Source of the DNA: Oscillospiraceae bacterium
Lineage (GTDB): Bacteria > Bacillota > Clostridia > Oscillospirales > Ruminococcaceae
Direction: 5' to 3'
Assembly: GCA_900757485.1 (NCBI GenBank)
Contig: CAAEOA010000262.1
Coordinates: 1-45,731 of the forward strand
Length of the DNA stretch: 45,731 bases
The first letter of the stretch is position 1, and each line of letters starts with the position of its first letter. Positions 1 through 8,769 of this stretch are shown here, piece after piece. The position numbers and the translations under genes are program-made. Below the pieces are notes generated by a model. The model did not search any database and had not been told where the DNA came from. It saw only the letters and a list, made by a program, of their open reading frames with translations.

Positions 1-99
1 CCTCTTTCTTGTCATAAAGTTGTCCATCTTTGAATACTATATATCAGGATGTTCCTTACCGGAGCATTCTAATACGTATCAAAGAAAGGAATGTGAAGC

Positions 100-711
100 A
101 TGACCGGGACAGGCATATCCGAGTTTATTAAAAAAAACAAGCTGACAGCAGTAATGACTGCGCTTTTTTTCGTAGGAATGGCATATGGAGCATTGGTGGT
201 CGGTTTTGGAGATGACAAAATGCTGCATTCATTGTCTTTTATGACAAAAGGGTATATGAACAGCAGGGCAGAGCAATCAATGGCAATTACCTTTTTTAAT
301 TCTCTTTGGTCCACCGGATGTTTTATTTTAGCTTTATTTTTATTAGGATTCAGTTCTGTATCGATACCGGCAATCGTTATCCTGCCTTTTTTTAAAGGTC
401 TGGGATTAGGTACTTCTCTGGGGTATTTATATATTACTTATGCATTGAAGGGCATCGCTTTCAGTGCGGCTGTTATTTTACCTGCGGCTATTTTCTCAAC
501 TTTTGCAATGATACTGGCAAGCAGAGAGGCTTTTAAATTGTCGCTGCTCTTTCTGGCGGCATTTGTGCCACGGCTGCAGGGAGGATTATCACCTCGTGTA
601 ATCAAACTGTATTGTGCAAAATTTTTAGTGTTATCGGGAATTATCTTGGTATCTGCTGTGATAGACAGCACTGTGACCTTTCTGTTTTCCGGATTTTTAG
701 TGTTATCGTGA
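100..711 (+). CDS. spoIIM: Stage II sporulation protein M (SpoIIM)-like membrane protein
   Basis: The protein has 203 residues and is almost entirely hydrophobic, with about five predicted membrane segments (near residues 17-35, 65-85, 88-110, 118-140 and 170-200). A charged N-terminal stretch (EFIKKNK) precedes the first segment, as in SpoIIM proteins of about 200 residues. In Bacillus, SpoIIM forms the DMP complex with SpoIID and SpoIIP, which remodels septal peptidoglycan during engulfment. The ATG follows AAAGGAATGTGAAGC. The gene stands alone, with a promoter for the next gene directly after it. The family call rests on overall topology and length, not on a catalytic motif. Confidence 0.75.
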   Translation: MTGTGISEFIKKNKLTAVMTALFFVGMAYGALVVGFGDDKMLHSLSFMTKGYMNSRAEQSMAITFFNSLWSTGCFILALFLLGFSSVSIPAIVILPFFKGLGLGTSLGYLYITYALKGIAFSAAVILPAAIFSTFAMILASREAFKLSLLFLAAFVPRLQGGLSPRVIKLYCAKFLVLSGIILVSAVIDSTVTFLFSGFLVLS

Positions 712-737
712 ACAAACAATAAATTTTTTGAAACCGG

Positions 738-766
738 TTGACAAAAAACGATAAATTCTGCATAAT
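738..766 (+). promoter_or_regulatory. Probable sigma-A promoter of the DUF624 gene
   Basis: TTGACA at 738-743 and CATAAT at 761-766 are separated by 17 nt. The start codon of the DUF624 gene is about 40 nt downstream. Confidence 0.6.
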
Positions 767-805
767 AATATTATTGTTTATATCATACTGGAGGAAGTAC
801 ATAAA

Positions 806-1678
806 ATGGCTGGTTTTTTTGGGTTATTTGATTATTCAAAGGCAGGTCCCGGGGTTAATAAAGGAAAAACAAATAAAAAACGTTTCTTTTATTTTTGGGA
901 GTTGTTTTTTAGAAAGTTTTGGAAGTTAGTGACTTTGAATTTATTGTATTTTGCATGCTGTATTCCGATTGTAACTATCGGTGCCGCTACTGCAGGATTT
1001 ACTTTTGTATTACGCAAGCTGGCAAATGAAGAGCCGGTGTTTTTGGCTTCTGATTTTTTTGAAGGCTTTAAAAAGAACTGGAAGCAGTCTACTGTTGTCT
1101 TTTTGCTTGATGTAATTCTGTTTTTACTTTTACCTTTTTCAATTAGTTTTTATCAGGCTCAGGTCAGTTCCAGCTGGATGTTTTACATACCAATGGTTCT
1201 TTGCATGTCAGCATTGCTTATTTATTTTATGATGCATTATTACATTCATTTATTGATCGTAACAACTAATTTAAAAATCAAACACATCTTGAAAAATTCT
1301 TTTTTGTTGACCTGTATCGGTTTGAAAACCAATCTGATTACCACTTTCTTTATTGTGGCGATCGTTGCTCTTACTGTGATTGGGGTGCTATTCTTTATCC
1401 CGCTTATTATTTTGATTCCATTGGTTATTTTATCCGTTATCGGCTTTATTGTTTGCTATAACTCTTATCAATACATTATAAAATACGTTGTGGAACCTTA
1501 TTATCGTGACATGCCGATTGAAGAAATTCCGGAGCAAATTAAACGTACCCTGCATCTTGATGAAGATGAGGAAGAAACTGACGATGAAGCTGTTTTCCGT
1601 GATATGGGGCGCCAGGAAGTGCCGGATCAACCGGCTGAAGTCCAGACAAAGGTTAAGAAAAACAAAACAATTTCTTGA
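806..1678 (+). CDS. DUF624 (YesL-like) membrane protein
   Basis: The 290-residue protein matches the DUF624/YesL pattern: a short N-terminal region (FFGLFDYSKAGPGV), a basic FFYFWELFFRKFWKL segment leading into the first membrane helix, the typical CCIPIVTIGAATAGF stretch near residues 50-65, and several later helices up to about residue 230. It ends in an acidic, then Lys-rich, soluble tail. Family members often lie beside sugar transport or polysaccharide genes, but none adjoins here. The exact role is unknown. GGAGGAAG lies just upstream of the ATG. The stop codon overlaps the -35 element of the following tRNA promoter. Confidence 0.8.
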   Translation: MAGFFGLFDYSKAGPGVNKGKTNKKRFFYFWELFFRKFWKLVTLNLLYFACCIPIVTIGAATAGFTFVLRKLANEEPVFLASDFFEGFKKNWKQSTVVFLLDVILFLLLPFSISFYQAQVSSSWMFYIPMVLCMSALLIYFMMHYYIHLLIVTTNLKIKHILKNSFLLTCIGLKTNLITTFFIVAIVALTVIGVLFFIPLIILIPLVILSVIGFIVCYNSYQYIIKYVVEPYYRDMPIEEIPEQIKRTLHLDEDEEETDDEAVFRDMGRQEVPDQPAEVQTKVKKNKTIS

Positions 1679-1703
1679 CAAATATTCGAATTTTTGATAC
1701 AAT
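1675..1703 (+). promoter_or_regulatory. Promoter of tRNA-Gly
   Basis: TTGACA at 1675-1680 and TACAAT at 1698-1703 have a 17-nt spacer. The -35 box overlaps the end of the upstream DUF624 coding region, and the tRNA begins about 58 nt after the -10. Confidence 0.7.
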
Positions 1704-1761
1704 ATAAAGGATTTATTTGGAATATTCCGATTACATTCGGCATAATGATCCTTTATATCCC

Positions 1762-1837
1762 GCGGGTTTAGCTCATCTGGTAGAGCGCCACCTTGCCAAG
1801 GTGGAGGTAGCGAGTTCGAGCCTCGTAACCCGCTCCA
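1762..1837 (+). tRNA. tRNA-Gly (anticodon GCC)
   Basis: A full cloverleaf can be drawn. The acceptor stem pairs GCGGGTT (1762-1768) with AACCCGC (1827-1833), followed by discriminator T and an encoded CCA (1835-1837). The D arm is GCTC/GAGC. The anticodon stem CCACC/GGTGG encloses loop TTGCCAA, giving anticodon GCC at 1795-1797. The T arm holds the TTCGAGC loop. Confidence 0.97.
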
Positions 1838-1843
1838 TATTAA

Positions 1844-1886
1844 GAAAACTGAAGCCCTATGGATTACCCATAGGGCTTCAGTTTTC
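1844..1886 (+). terminator. Intrinsic terminator after tRNA-Gly
   Basis: A perfect 19-bp hairpin (arms 1844-1862 and 1868-1886, loop ATTAC) ends in GTTTTC. It separates the tRNA from tmk. Confidence 0.85.
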
Positions 1887-1958
1887 AAACATTCTCAGAT
1901 AAAAACACCTTATAATGATACTCCAAAACGGAGTGCGGATGGAAAGGAATGAATCTGA

Positions 1959-2582
1959 ATGAAAAGCGGCGTCTTTTTAGCTTTTGAAGGAATAGACGGC
2001 AGCGGCAAAACCACACAACTGCATTTGCTGACACAGCGATTATTAAAAGCAGGGTACCTTTGCTGTGAAACCAGAGAACCTACCGGCGGTCCTGTGGGTT
2101 CTATTGTAAATCAAATTTTACAAAAAAGACTGATTGTTGACGAAAGGGTAACCGCCATGTTGTTCGCAGGGGACCGATTGGATCATTTGCTGAATGAATA
2201 TAACGGGATTTGTAAGAAAATTAACTCGGGAGTCCATGTGATCTCCGACCGATACTATTTATCATCTTATGCTTATAACAGCGCGGCTGCGCCTTTAGAG
2301 TGGGTGATGCAATTAAATGAGCAGGCGGCACAAATCTTAAGACCTGCTGCTCACATTTTTGTAGACGTCTCGCCTGAGGTTGCTGTCAAGCGCATTCTCA
2401 CTAATCGGCAGGAAACAGAACTTTATGAAACCATGGATCAATTAACTGCCGTTCGAGATCGATTTTACCGCATTTTTGAGATGGTGAAAGAAAAAGAAAA
2501 TGTAATCATTGTAAACGGAAATCTTGCGCCTGAGCAGGTAGAAGAAGAAGTTTGGAATAAAGTACAGCATTTCTTTGAATAA
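1959..2582 (+). CDS. tmk: Thymidylate kinase
   Basis: This enzyme phosphorylates dTMP to dTDP for DNA synthesis. Its 207 residues match the usual length. The P-loop FEGIDGSGKTTQ lies at residues 9-20, the TREPTGGPVG substrate segment near residue 40, and DRYYLSSYAY near residue 100, all typical of bacterial dTMP kinases. The ATG follows GGAAAGGAATGAATCTGA. A TATAAT at 1911-1916 may be its -10 box, but no good -35 was found. The gene ends at a bidirectional terminator shared with the convergent glycosyltransferase. Confidence 0.93.
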   Translation: MKSGVFLAFEGIDGSGKTTQLHLLTQRLLKAGYLCCETREPTGGPVGSIVNQILQKRLIVDERVTAMLFAGDRLDHLLNEYNGICKKINSGVHVISDRYYLSSYAYNSAAAPLEWVMQLNEQAAQILRPAAHIFVDVSPEVAVKRILTNRQETELYETMDQLTAVRDRFYRIFEMVKEKENVIIVNGNLAPEQVEEEVWNKVQHFFE

Positions 2583-2593
2583 AAAAGCATACA

Positions 2594-2633
2594 AAATGAA
2601 ACCCGAAGCGTTGTATCGCTTCGGGTTTCATTT
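2594..2633. terminator. Bidirectional terminator between tmk and the glycosyltransferase
   Basis: A perfect 17-bp stem (2594-2610 with 2617-2633, loop TTGTAT) has A-rich and T-rich flanks on both sides, so it can serve both convergent genes. Confidence 0.8.
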
Positions 2634-2653
2634 ATCCGCATCTTTCATGATTA

Positions 2654-3835
2654 CTATTTTACTTTGTGGTCTTCCGGAAACTTGATATCACGATAAATCG
2701 TCAGCAGGTAATTTGCCAAATCGGCTGCACCTGCCTGTTTCACAGAATCTCTCACCGCAAAGCGCAATGCTTCTTTTTCTTCCGGAGATCTATTTTTATA
2801 TGTCATAATTTCCCGGTACATATCTTTTTCATCGTAGAAAATATAGCCATTTACGCCGTCACGAACTTGTCCTTCATTTAATTCATCGAAACGCTGCAGC
2901 ACCGGCAATCCTGTTGCCATACCTTCTAACATAGAGATTGAGTTGGTATCAGACAGGGAAGCGGTAACGTACAAGTCGCAGCAGGCATAATACGGAGGTA
3001 ACTCATCATGCATAATCTTTCCAACGAAAAACACAGTATCGGTAATTCCCAAGCGCGCCGCTTGTTCTTCTAATTCCGGCTTAGAGGGACCGTCTCCGAT
3101 AATCATCAATTTGCAATGATCGGAGGGCTTGATCACCTTGGCCCAATAATCAAGCAACACATCAACACTTTTTTCTCTGCCTAATCTGCCGCAAAAACAG
3201 AGCAGCATATCGTCCGGTGAAATATTGTGTTTTTTCCGAAACTCCTCTTTTTTTCGTTCGTCAATATTTTCCGGCTGAAAAATATCCAGTTCGACCGGGT
3301 TCGGAACAACCGCTACATCCTTGTCTACACCGCACTCGTCAAAAAATTGCTGTACCTTTTTGGAAGGTCCGGTCAAAGCGGCTGCTCTGGTTGCTAAAAA
3401 TTTTGCATATCTGTGTGAAATTCGCTTAACAACCGGTAAAAGGGGACGCGGTGCTACATAATACAAATATTCGTCATACATGGTATGAAGCGTATAAACC
3501 AATGGCTTTTTCAAAATTTTAGCAATCATGGCGCCGGAAAATCCAACGCCGAATTCATTATGAATATGAATAATATCAGGATCGAATTCCTTAAGATACA
3601 TAAGACGTCTTGTGCTGACCGGAGAAGCCAAGCCGTAATCATAAAAACGTTTAAAGCTTTTTGCCGGGCAATGCAATACGCTGTCCTTAACATAATATCG
3701 ATGTGTATGAGGATCAGCTGTTACAACAAGAACTTTATGCCCTAATTTTTCCAGCCCTTCTTTCAATATTTTTACGTGGGTAACCACACCGTTAATATAA
3801 GGTAAATATGTTTCTGTAAACAAAGCTATTTTCAT
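2654..3835 (-). CDS. Glycosyltransferase family 4, probably lipid- or cell-envelope-directed
   Basis: The 393-residue protein has a two-domain GT-B fold. The N terminus MKIALFTETYLPYINGVVTH is the typical start of diacylglycerol glucosyltransferase and PimB-like GT4 enzymes. The nucleotide-sugar domain contains FCGRLGREKSVDVLL and SLSDTNSISMLEGMATGLPV, the latter holding the conserved acidic EGMA loop. A lipid acceptor is an inference from this resemblance. An upstream in-frame ATG at 3847 has AGAAAGG only 1 nt away, so ATG 3835, which matches the family start, is preferred. It is monocistronic and convergent with tmk. Confidence 0.85.
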   Translation of the reverse strand: MKIALFTETYLPYINGVVTHVKILKEGLEKLGHKVLVVTADPHTHRYYVKDSVLHCPAKSFKRFYDYGLASPVSTRRLMYLKEFDPDIIHIHNEFGVGFSGAMIAKILKKPLVYTLHTMYDEYLYYVAPRPLLPVVKRISHRYAKFLATRAAALTGPSKKVQQFFDECGVDKDVAVVPNPVELDIFQPENIDERKKEEFRKKHNISPDDMLLCFCGRLGREKSVDVLLDYWAKVIKPSDHCKLMIIGDGPSKPELEEQAARLGITDTVFFVGKIMHDELPPYYACCDLYVTASLSDTNSISMLEGMATGLPVLQRFDELNEGQVRDGVNGYIFYDEKDMYREIMTYKNRSPEEKEALRFAVRDSVKQAGAADLANYLLTIYRDIKFPEDHKVK

Positions 3836-3884
3836 TTTTACGACCATGCCTTTCTGAGCTTTTGAACTTTTTAAAATATTACAA

Positions 3885-3913
3885 TATAAATTTCATTTTC
3901 GGTTATGTGTCAA
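3885..3913 (-). promoter_or_regulatory. Probable promoter of the GT4 gene
   Basis: On the minus strand TTGACA (3908-3913) is followed after 17 nt by TTTATA (3885-3890). It lies about 50 nt upstream of the chosen start. The rest of the 305-nt gap to hprK is AT-rich and holds the hprK promoter. Confidence 0.5.
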
Positions 3914-4049
3914 GGTTATTATAACATTTTGAGCACAAAATGTAAACACCGGACACGATTCGTCAGAAAAATATAAGAATTAACTTGATAAAACATAGCG
4001 GTATCATCATGATTCAATGAAAAATAAATGTAAATAACACAATTATCTG

Positions 4050-4078
4050 TTGAATGAAAATGAATAATATTGTATAAT
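4050..4078 (+). promoter_or_regulatory. Promoter of the hprK operon
   Basis: TTGAAT (4050-4055), a 17-nt spacer and a perfect TATAAT (4073-4078) lie about 60 nt upstream of hprK. Confidence 0.7.
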
Positions 4079-4140
4079 AAAATATATATGTTAATGTTGC
4101 AATCAATGTTTGCAATTTGTCAGAAAGGGATGAATCGGTT

Positions 4141-5088
4141 ATGGCAGGACAGTTTACTGTTTCACTTAACAAAATTATCAAAGATTTTAATTTAGAACCG
4201 CTTTATTTACCGGAAGAAGAAATTATGATCTCGGTGAATGAAGTCAATCGTCCCGGTTTACATCTGTCCGGATTTTATGAGTACTTTGATCCGAACAGAA
4301 TACAGATTACCGGTAAAATGGAGTTTGCTTATCTGGAAAGTATTGAACCGGAAGTACGAAAACAGCGGATTTTCGATTTGTTTCGCCAAAAAATTCCGGC
4401 TGTGGTTGTGACACGAGGACAAACCGTTTTTCCGGAAATGATTGACGCCGCAAAAGAAAACAATGTGCCTTTACTGCGGACGGCAGAGAGTACTTCGGCA
4501 TTCATGTCCGGTGTTATCTCTTTGCTCAGTGTGGAGCTCGCACCCAGAATTACCCGCCATGGTGTTTTGGTTGAGGTTTACGGCGAAGGTATTTTATTGT
4601 TGGGCGAAAGCGGTGTCGGTAAGTCGGAAACGGCAATCGAATTGGTAAAAAGAGGACATCGTTTGGTGGCTGATGATGCTGTTGAAATACGGCGGGTATC
4701 CAATCGCTCTTTGGTGGGCTCTTCCCCTGAAAACATCCGCCATTTCATGGAGCTGCGCGGCATCGGTATTATCAATGCAAGACGTTTATTCGGTATGGGC
4801 TCTATTAAAATGACGGAAAAAGTGGATATGGTTATTGAAATGGAGCAATGGGATCCGAACAAGGTTTATGATCGCATGGGGATGGAAAATGAATACACCA
4901 GCATTCTTGGCGTTAAAGTTCCGTCTTTGACGATTCCGGTAAAACCCGGCCGAAATTTAGCGGTCATCTTAGAGGTCGCTGCTATGAATAACCGGCAGAA
5001 AAAATTAGGATACAATGCCGCCCAGGAATTAATGCATAACCTCGGAATGTCGTTTGAAGAAAATAATGTTGTCAAAACCTGGGAATAA
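4141..5088 (+). CDS. hprK: HPr kinase/phosphorylase
   Basis: A bifunctional enzyme that phosphorylates or dephosphorylates Ser46 of HPr, the switch for carbon catabolite repression in Firmicutes. The 315-residue protein has the regulatory N-terminal half, then catalytic His140 in RITRHGVLVEVYG, the P-loop GESGVGKS (155-162), VADDAVEIR, and the HprK signature ELRGIGIINARRLFG. The ATG at 4141 follows AGAAAGGG with about 10 nt spacing. An upstream TTG in the same frame lies within that ribosome binding site and is rejected. It starts a run with the PHP phosphatase, murB, rapZ and whiA. Confidence 0.95.
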   Translation: MAGQFTVSLNKIIKDFNLEPLYLPEEEIMISVNEVNRPGLHLSGFYEYFDPNRIQITGKMEFAYLESIEPEVRKQRIFDLFRQKIPAVVVTRGQTVFPEMIDAAKENNVPLLRTAESTSAFMSGVISLLSVELAPRITRHGVLVEVYGEGILLLGESGVGKSETAIELVKRGHRLVADDAVEIRRVSNRSLVGSSPENIRHFMELRGIGIINARRLFGMGSIKMTEKVDMVIEMEQWDPNKVYDRMGMENEYTSILGVKVPSLTIPVKPGRNLAVILEVAAMNNRQKKLGYNAAQELMHNLGMSFEENNVVKTWE

Positions 5089-5154
5089 TAAGAAAATCAT
5101 CTCAGCGAATATTCAAGCATATGCGCAAACCGGAAAGGCTGGATCAAAACAAAG

Positions 5155-5907
5155 ATGTTAAAAACAATAGCAGATACTCATTGTCACACTGTGGCTTCTT
5201 CTCACGCATACAGCACGGTATTGGAAAATGTATTGTGCGGCAAGAAAAACGGAATGAAATGCATTGCCATAACCGATCATGCTCCCGGCATTACCGACGC
5301 ACCTCATTATTGGCACTTCGCAAATCTTCGGGCGATTCCTCGCATGGTATATGACGTGTTGGTGTTACGCGGAGCAGAAGTCAATATTTTAGACGATAAC
5401 GGCAATATTGATCTGCCGGAAGATGTCTTGCAGGGGCTGGATTGGGTGATTGCCTCTTTTCATGTGCCTGCCTGCGCCCCAAAAACGATAGAATATCATA
5501 CTCGTGCTTACCTGAATATTGCCAGAAATCCTTATATTGATGTAATCGGACACAGCGGAACGGAACTATTTCATTATGATTATGAAAAAGCAATTAAGGC
5601 GTTCAAAGAATACGATAAAATTGTTGAAATCAACAGCGAATCCTTTGTTTTGCGCGCCGGCGCTAAAGCAAATTGTATGGAAATCGCTCGGCTATGCAAA
5701 AAATATGAAGTGACGGTTGTAGTGGATTCCGATTCGCATTTTGCTACTAAAATCGGCAAGGTTGAAACAGCGCTTTCTATGCTGGAAGAAATCGATTTTC
5801 CGGAAAAGTTAATTCTCAATACCGATGAAGAACGGTTTTTCGGGTATATTAAGGAAAAGAAAAACATAGATTTTTATAAGATGTTACAGGAAAGTAAGAA
5901 TCAATAA
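5155..5907 (+). CDS. PHP-domain phosphatase, YcdX-like
   Basis: A 250-residue PHP metallophosphoesterase. Metal ligands are visible as ADTHCHT near residue 8, AITDHAPG near residue 40, and later conserved positions in ASFHVP, IGHSGT and VVDSDSHF. This pattern matches YcdX/YcdX-like phosphatases that use a trinuclear metal centre. The natural substrate is not known from sequence. Such a gene commonly sits between hprK and murB in Clostridia. The ATG has only a distant GGAAAGG, so translation may be modest. Confidence 0.85.
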   Translation: MLKTIADTHCHTVASSHAYSTVLENVLCGKKNGMKCIAITDHAPGITDAPHYWHFANLRAIPRMVYDVLVLRGAEVNILDDNGNIDLPEDVLQGLDWVIASFHVPACAPKTIEYHTRAYLNIARNPYIDVIGHSGTELFHYDYEKAIKAFKEYDKIVEINSESFVLRAGAKANCMEIARLCKKYEVTVVVDSDSHFATKIGKVETALSMLEEIDFPEKLILNTDEERFFGYIKEKKNIDFYKMLQESKNQ

Positions 5908-5927
5908 TCAAAACACGGAGGCGAAAT

Positions 5928-6836
5928 ATGACCGACAACTTATCAGCCTTTAAAGAACACTTAATATCCCGAAATTACGACTTCAAAGAAAATGAGCCGC
6001 TAAAAAACCATACCTCCTTTAAAATAGGCGGAAACTGTTCCTTTTTAGTTTGTCCCCGCACGCAAGAACAGTTCATTGATATTTTACGTTGCTGCCGCGA
6101 ATGGAATATAAAAAAATACATGATCGGGAAAGGTTCTAATATTCTTGCATCTGACGATGGATTCGACGGAGTTATTATAAAATTAACCGACTCGTTTTCT
6201 GAGATTACGGTGAAAGATACCGTCATTTACTGCCAAGCAGGGGCTTCACTTGCAAAAGTATGTTATGAAGCTTATCTGCATGGATTGTCCGGACTGGAGT
6301 TTGCATGGGGGATTCCCGGAACGATAGGCGGGGCGTTATATATGAATGCGGGAGCATACGGCGGCGAGATGAAAGATGTTGTGATTTCTTCTACTCATAT
6401 TACGGATCATTTAGAAGAAGGATGCTTTCAATCGGAACAGCTTGATTTATGCTATCGGCACAGTATCTATACAGATATGCCGGACTATTGTATCACCGGC
6501 ATCAAGTTACAGTTAATTCCCGGCTTGCAGTCTGAAATCAAAGCAAAAATGGACGATTTAATGGAACGTCGTAAAAACAAACAGCCGTTAGAGTATCCCA
6601 GCGCCGGCAGCACCTTCAAACGCCCGGAAGGAAATTATGCCTCCGCCTTGATTGATCAGTGCGGCTTGAAAGGAATGTCAGTCGGCGGGGCTCAGGTCAG
6701 TGAAAAGCACTGCGGATTTGTGATCAATAAAAACAATGCTACCTGTGGGGATGTTTTAAACTTAATAAAGCAAATACAGGAAAAGGTATTCACACAAACC
6801 GGCTATCGGTTGGAATGTGAAATAAAAATGTTGTAA
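5928..6836 (+). CDS. murB: UDP-N-acetylenolpyruvoylglucosamine reductase
   Basis: MurB makes UDP-MurNAc, the second committed step of peptidoglycan synthesis, in the cytoplasm. The 302-residue protein has the FAD-binding NHTSFKIGGNC start, MIGKGSNILA, EFAWGIPGTIGGALYMNAGAYGGEM split across the flavin site, and YPSAGSTFKRP, which holds the catalytic serine. ACGGAGGCGAAAT precedes the ATG. The length fits the short Firmicute-type MurB. Confidence 0.96.
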   Translation: MTDNLSAFKEHLISRNYDFKENEPLKNHTSFKIGGNCSFLVCPRTQEQFIDILRCCREWNIKKYMIGKGSNILASDDGFDGVIIKLTDSFSEITVKDTVIYCQAGASLAKVCYEAYLHGLSGLEFAWGIPGTIGGALYMNAGAYGGEMKDVVISSTHITDHLEEGCFQSEQLDLCYRHSIYTDMPDYCITGIKLQLIPGLQSEIKAKMDDLMERRKNKQPLEYPSAGSTFKRPEGNYASALIDQCGLKGMSVGGAQVSEKHCGFVINKNNATCGDVLNLIKQIQEKVFTQTGYRLECEIKML

Positions 6837-6879
6837 CAAAAACAGAGAATTATATGTGGGAGAAAAGTGAGGTCTGACT

Positions 6880-7740
6880 ATGGATTTTGTAATTGTAACG
6901 GGGATGTCGGGTGCCGGTAAATCCCGTGCGGTAGATGCGCTTGAAGATATCGGTTTCTATTGTATAGATAATATGCCGCCTAAATTAATATCAAAATTCG
7001 CTGAAATATGCCTGCAGTCAGATGGTAAGATTTCACGGGTGGCAATCGTAACCGATGTTCGGGGCGGCGAACTTTTCCAAGGGCTATTTGATGAACTCGA
7101 TCACTTAAAAGACCAGGAATTCAGCTACAAGTTAATGTTTTTGGATGCTTCCGATGCAGTACTGATGCGCCGTTACAAAGAAACAAGGCGGAGACACCCA
7201 TTGTTGGATGTGGTACACGGATCCATTGAAAATGCATTGAAAAGCGAGCGGCTGCTGTTAAAGCCGGCGAGGGAACGGGCAGACTATATCATTGATACCA
7301 CGCATTTGTCTGCTGCACAGTTAAAGGAACGCATTTCAAATATCTTTTTGGATAACGTCATGACCGGAATGCTGATTAACTGCACCTCATTTGGATTCAA
7401 ATACGGCCCTGCCACCGAGGCGGATTTGGTATTTGATGTTCGGTGTTTGCCGAATCCGTTCTATGTGGATGAACTGAAGAAACAGACCGGCTTGGATCAG
7501 CCGGTAAGAGACTATGTAATGAAATGGCCGCAGTCCATTGAATTGCTGAATAAAATCGTTGACTTAGTTGACTTTTTGATTCCGTATTATCTGGATGAGG
7601 GAAAAAGCCAGTTGGTTATCGCTTTTGGATGCACCGGCGGAAAACATCGATCGGTGACCTTTGCGGAATATCTATATAAACATTTGAGCGATAAGGGGCA
7701 CAAGGTGACGGTGAATCACCGGGACATCTTAAAAAATTAA
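6880..7740 (+). CDS. rapZ: RNase adapter / nucleotide-binding protein RapZ
   Basis: The 286-residue protein has the N-terminal P-loop VTGMSGAGKS (residues 6-15), DIGFYCIDNMPP, and a C-terminal domain with SFGFKYG, FDVRCLPNPF and GCTGGKHRSV, all RapZ/YvcJ signatures. In E. coli RapZ controls GlmZ sRNA decay; in Bacillus YvcJ affects competence and binds nucleotides. It lies 22 nt before whiA, a conserved pair, but the usual yvcK between them is missing here. Confidence 0.94.
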   Translation: MDFVIVTGMSGAGKSRAVDALEDIGFYCIDNMPPKLISKFAEICLQSDGKISRVAIVTDVRGGELFQGLFDELDHLKDQEFSYKLMFLDASDAVLMRRYKETRRRHPLLDVVHGSIENALKSERLLLKPARERADYIIDTTHLSAAQLKERISNIFLDNVMTGMLINCTSFGFKYGPATEADLVFDVRCLPNPFYVDELKKQTGLDQPVRDYVMKWPQSIELLNKIVDLVDFLIPYYLDEGKSQLVIAFGCTGGKHRSVTFAEYLYKHLSDKGHKVTVNHRDILKN

Positions 7741-7762
7741 GCATATAAAAGGGGAGCTATGG

Positions 7763-8689
7763 ATGACATTTTCGGAGAAAGTCAAAAATGAGCTTTGTCG
7801 GCTGGATGAAAATAAGCCATGCTGTCAGATGGCAGAAGCTTATGGTATGGCACTTTTCGGAAAGTCTTTTCGTAAGGACTCTGTTTCCCTTCACACAATT
7901 AACAGGGAAGTAGCAGAACGATATGCAGACAGATTGGTTTGTCTGACCGGCAGCATTGTCACCATCACTGAAGTAGAGCGCAGCTCGTCAAATGACAAAA
8001 TTTTATACATAGTGGAAATAGAAGATGAAATCGACCGGCAAACCGTTTTAGAATATTTTTCTCGTACCGATGATTGTACTGATGCAGAGATTCACTTCGA
8101 TCTTTTACAGAACGATTGCTGCAAGCGTGCTTTTTTACGGGGATGTTTTCTGACTTGTTCCAGCATTACCGATCCCGAAAAAGAATATCATCTGGAGTTT
8201 GTCGTGCCGAATGATCGGTTATCCGATGATTTGTTAACATTAATGAATGACATAGGAATTCACGCCAAAGCCACCAAACGCAAAGGCATTAATATTATCT
8301 ATTTAAAAGAAAGCGAAAATATTGAAGATTTATTGACGTTAATGGGAGCAATGAAAAGCACCTTAGAGTTAATGAATGTGAAAATTTATAAAGATGTCCG
8401 CAATAAAGTCAATCGTGTGACAAACTGTGAAACTGCCAATATCGGGAAAACAGTGGTCGCATCCTCCAATCAAATTAAAGATATCGAGTGGATTGCAGAA
8501 CACGAAGGATTGGATTATTTGCCGGATGAACTGCGTCAGGTTGCAGAACTAAGGCTGGATAATCCGGAATTATCCCTATCCGAGTTATGTGAAATTTCCA
8601 ATACCGGTTTAACCAAATCCGGAATGAATCATCGTTTCAAAAAAATAACGGAAATTGCAGACAATTTACGAAAAACATCTGTAAAGTAA
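7763..8689 (+). CDS. whiA: DNA-binding regulator WhiA
   Basis: WhiA has an N-terminal LAGLIDADG-like homing-endonuclease fold that has lost nuclease function and a C-terminal helix-turn-helix. Here FLRGCFLTCSSITDPEKEYHLE near residue 127 marks the first domain, and ELRLDNPELSLSELCEISNTGLTKSGMNHR near residues 265-295 marks the HTH. The 308-residue length is typical. In Firmicutes it influences cell division and chromosome segregation. AAAGGGGAGCT precedes the ATG. A terminator follows. Confidence 0.95.
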   Translation: MTFSEKVKNELCRLDENKPCCQMAEAYGMALFGKSFRKDSVSLHTINREVAERYADRLVCLTGSIVTITEVERSSSNDKILYIVEIEDEIDRQTVLEYFSRTDDCTDAEIHFDLLQNDCCKRAFLRGCFLTCSSITDPEKEYHLEFVVPNDRLSDDLLTLMNDIGIHAKATKRKGINIIYLKESENIEDLLTLMGAMKSTLELMNVKIYKDVRNKVNRVTNCETANIGKTVVASSNQIKDIEWIAEHEGLDYLPDELRQVAELRLDNPELSLSELCEISNTGLTKSGMNHRFKKITEIADNLRKTSVK

Positions 8690-8706
8690 ATAAGCTTTAC
8701 AGAATT

Positions 8707-8733
8707 AAAACCGCGCATATACGCGGTTTTAAA
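8707..8733 (+). terminator. Terminator after whiA
   Basis: AAAACCGCG (8707-8715) pairs with CGCGGTTTT (8722-8730) around loop CATATA, and is followed by AAA. It closes the hprK-whiA run. Confidence 0.7.
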
Positions 8734-8769
8734 GAAATATGATGTTGAAAAGCCATGGGGGAGGCACAG

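Noticed and set aside
1717..1902. Open reading frame across the tRNA-Gly gene
   Set aside because: It covers the tRNA and its terminator and has no family resemblance.
4117..4140. Longer hprK start at TTG 4117
   Set aside because: The TTG frame runs through the AGAAAGGG ribosome binding site of ATG 4141, and family members start at the latter.
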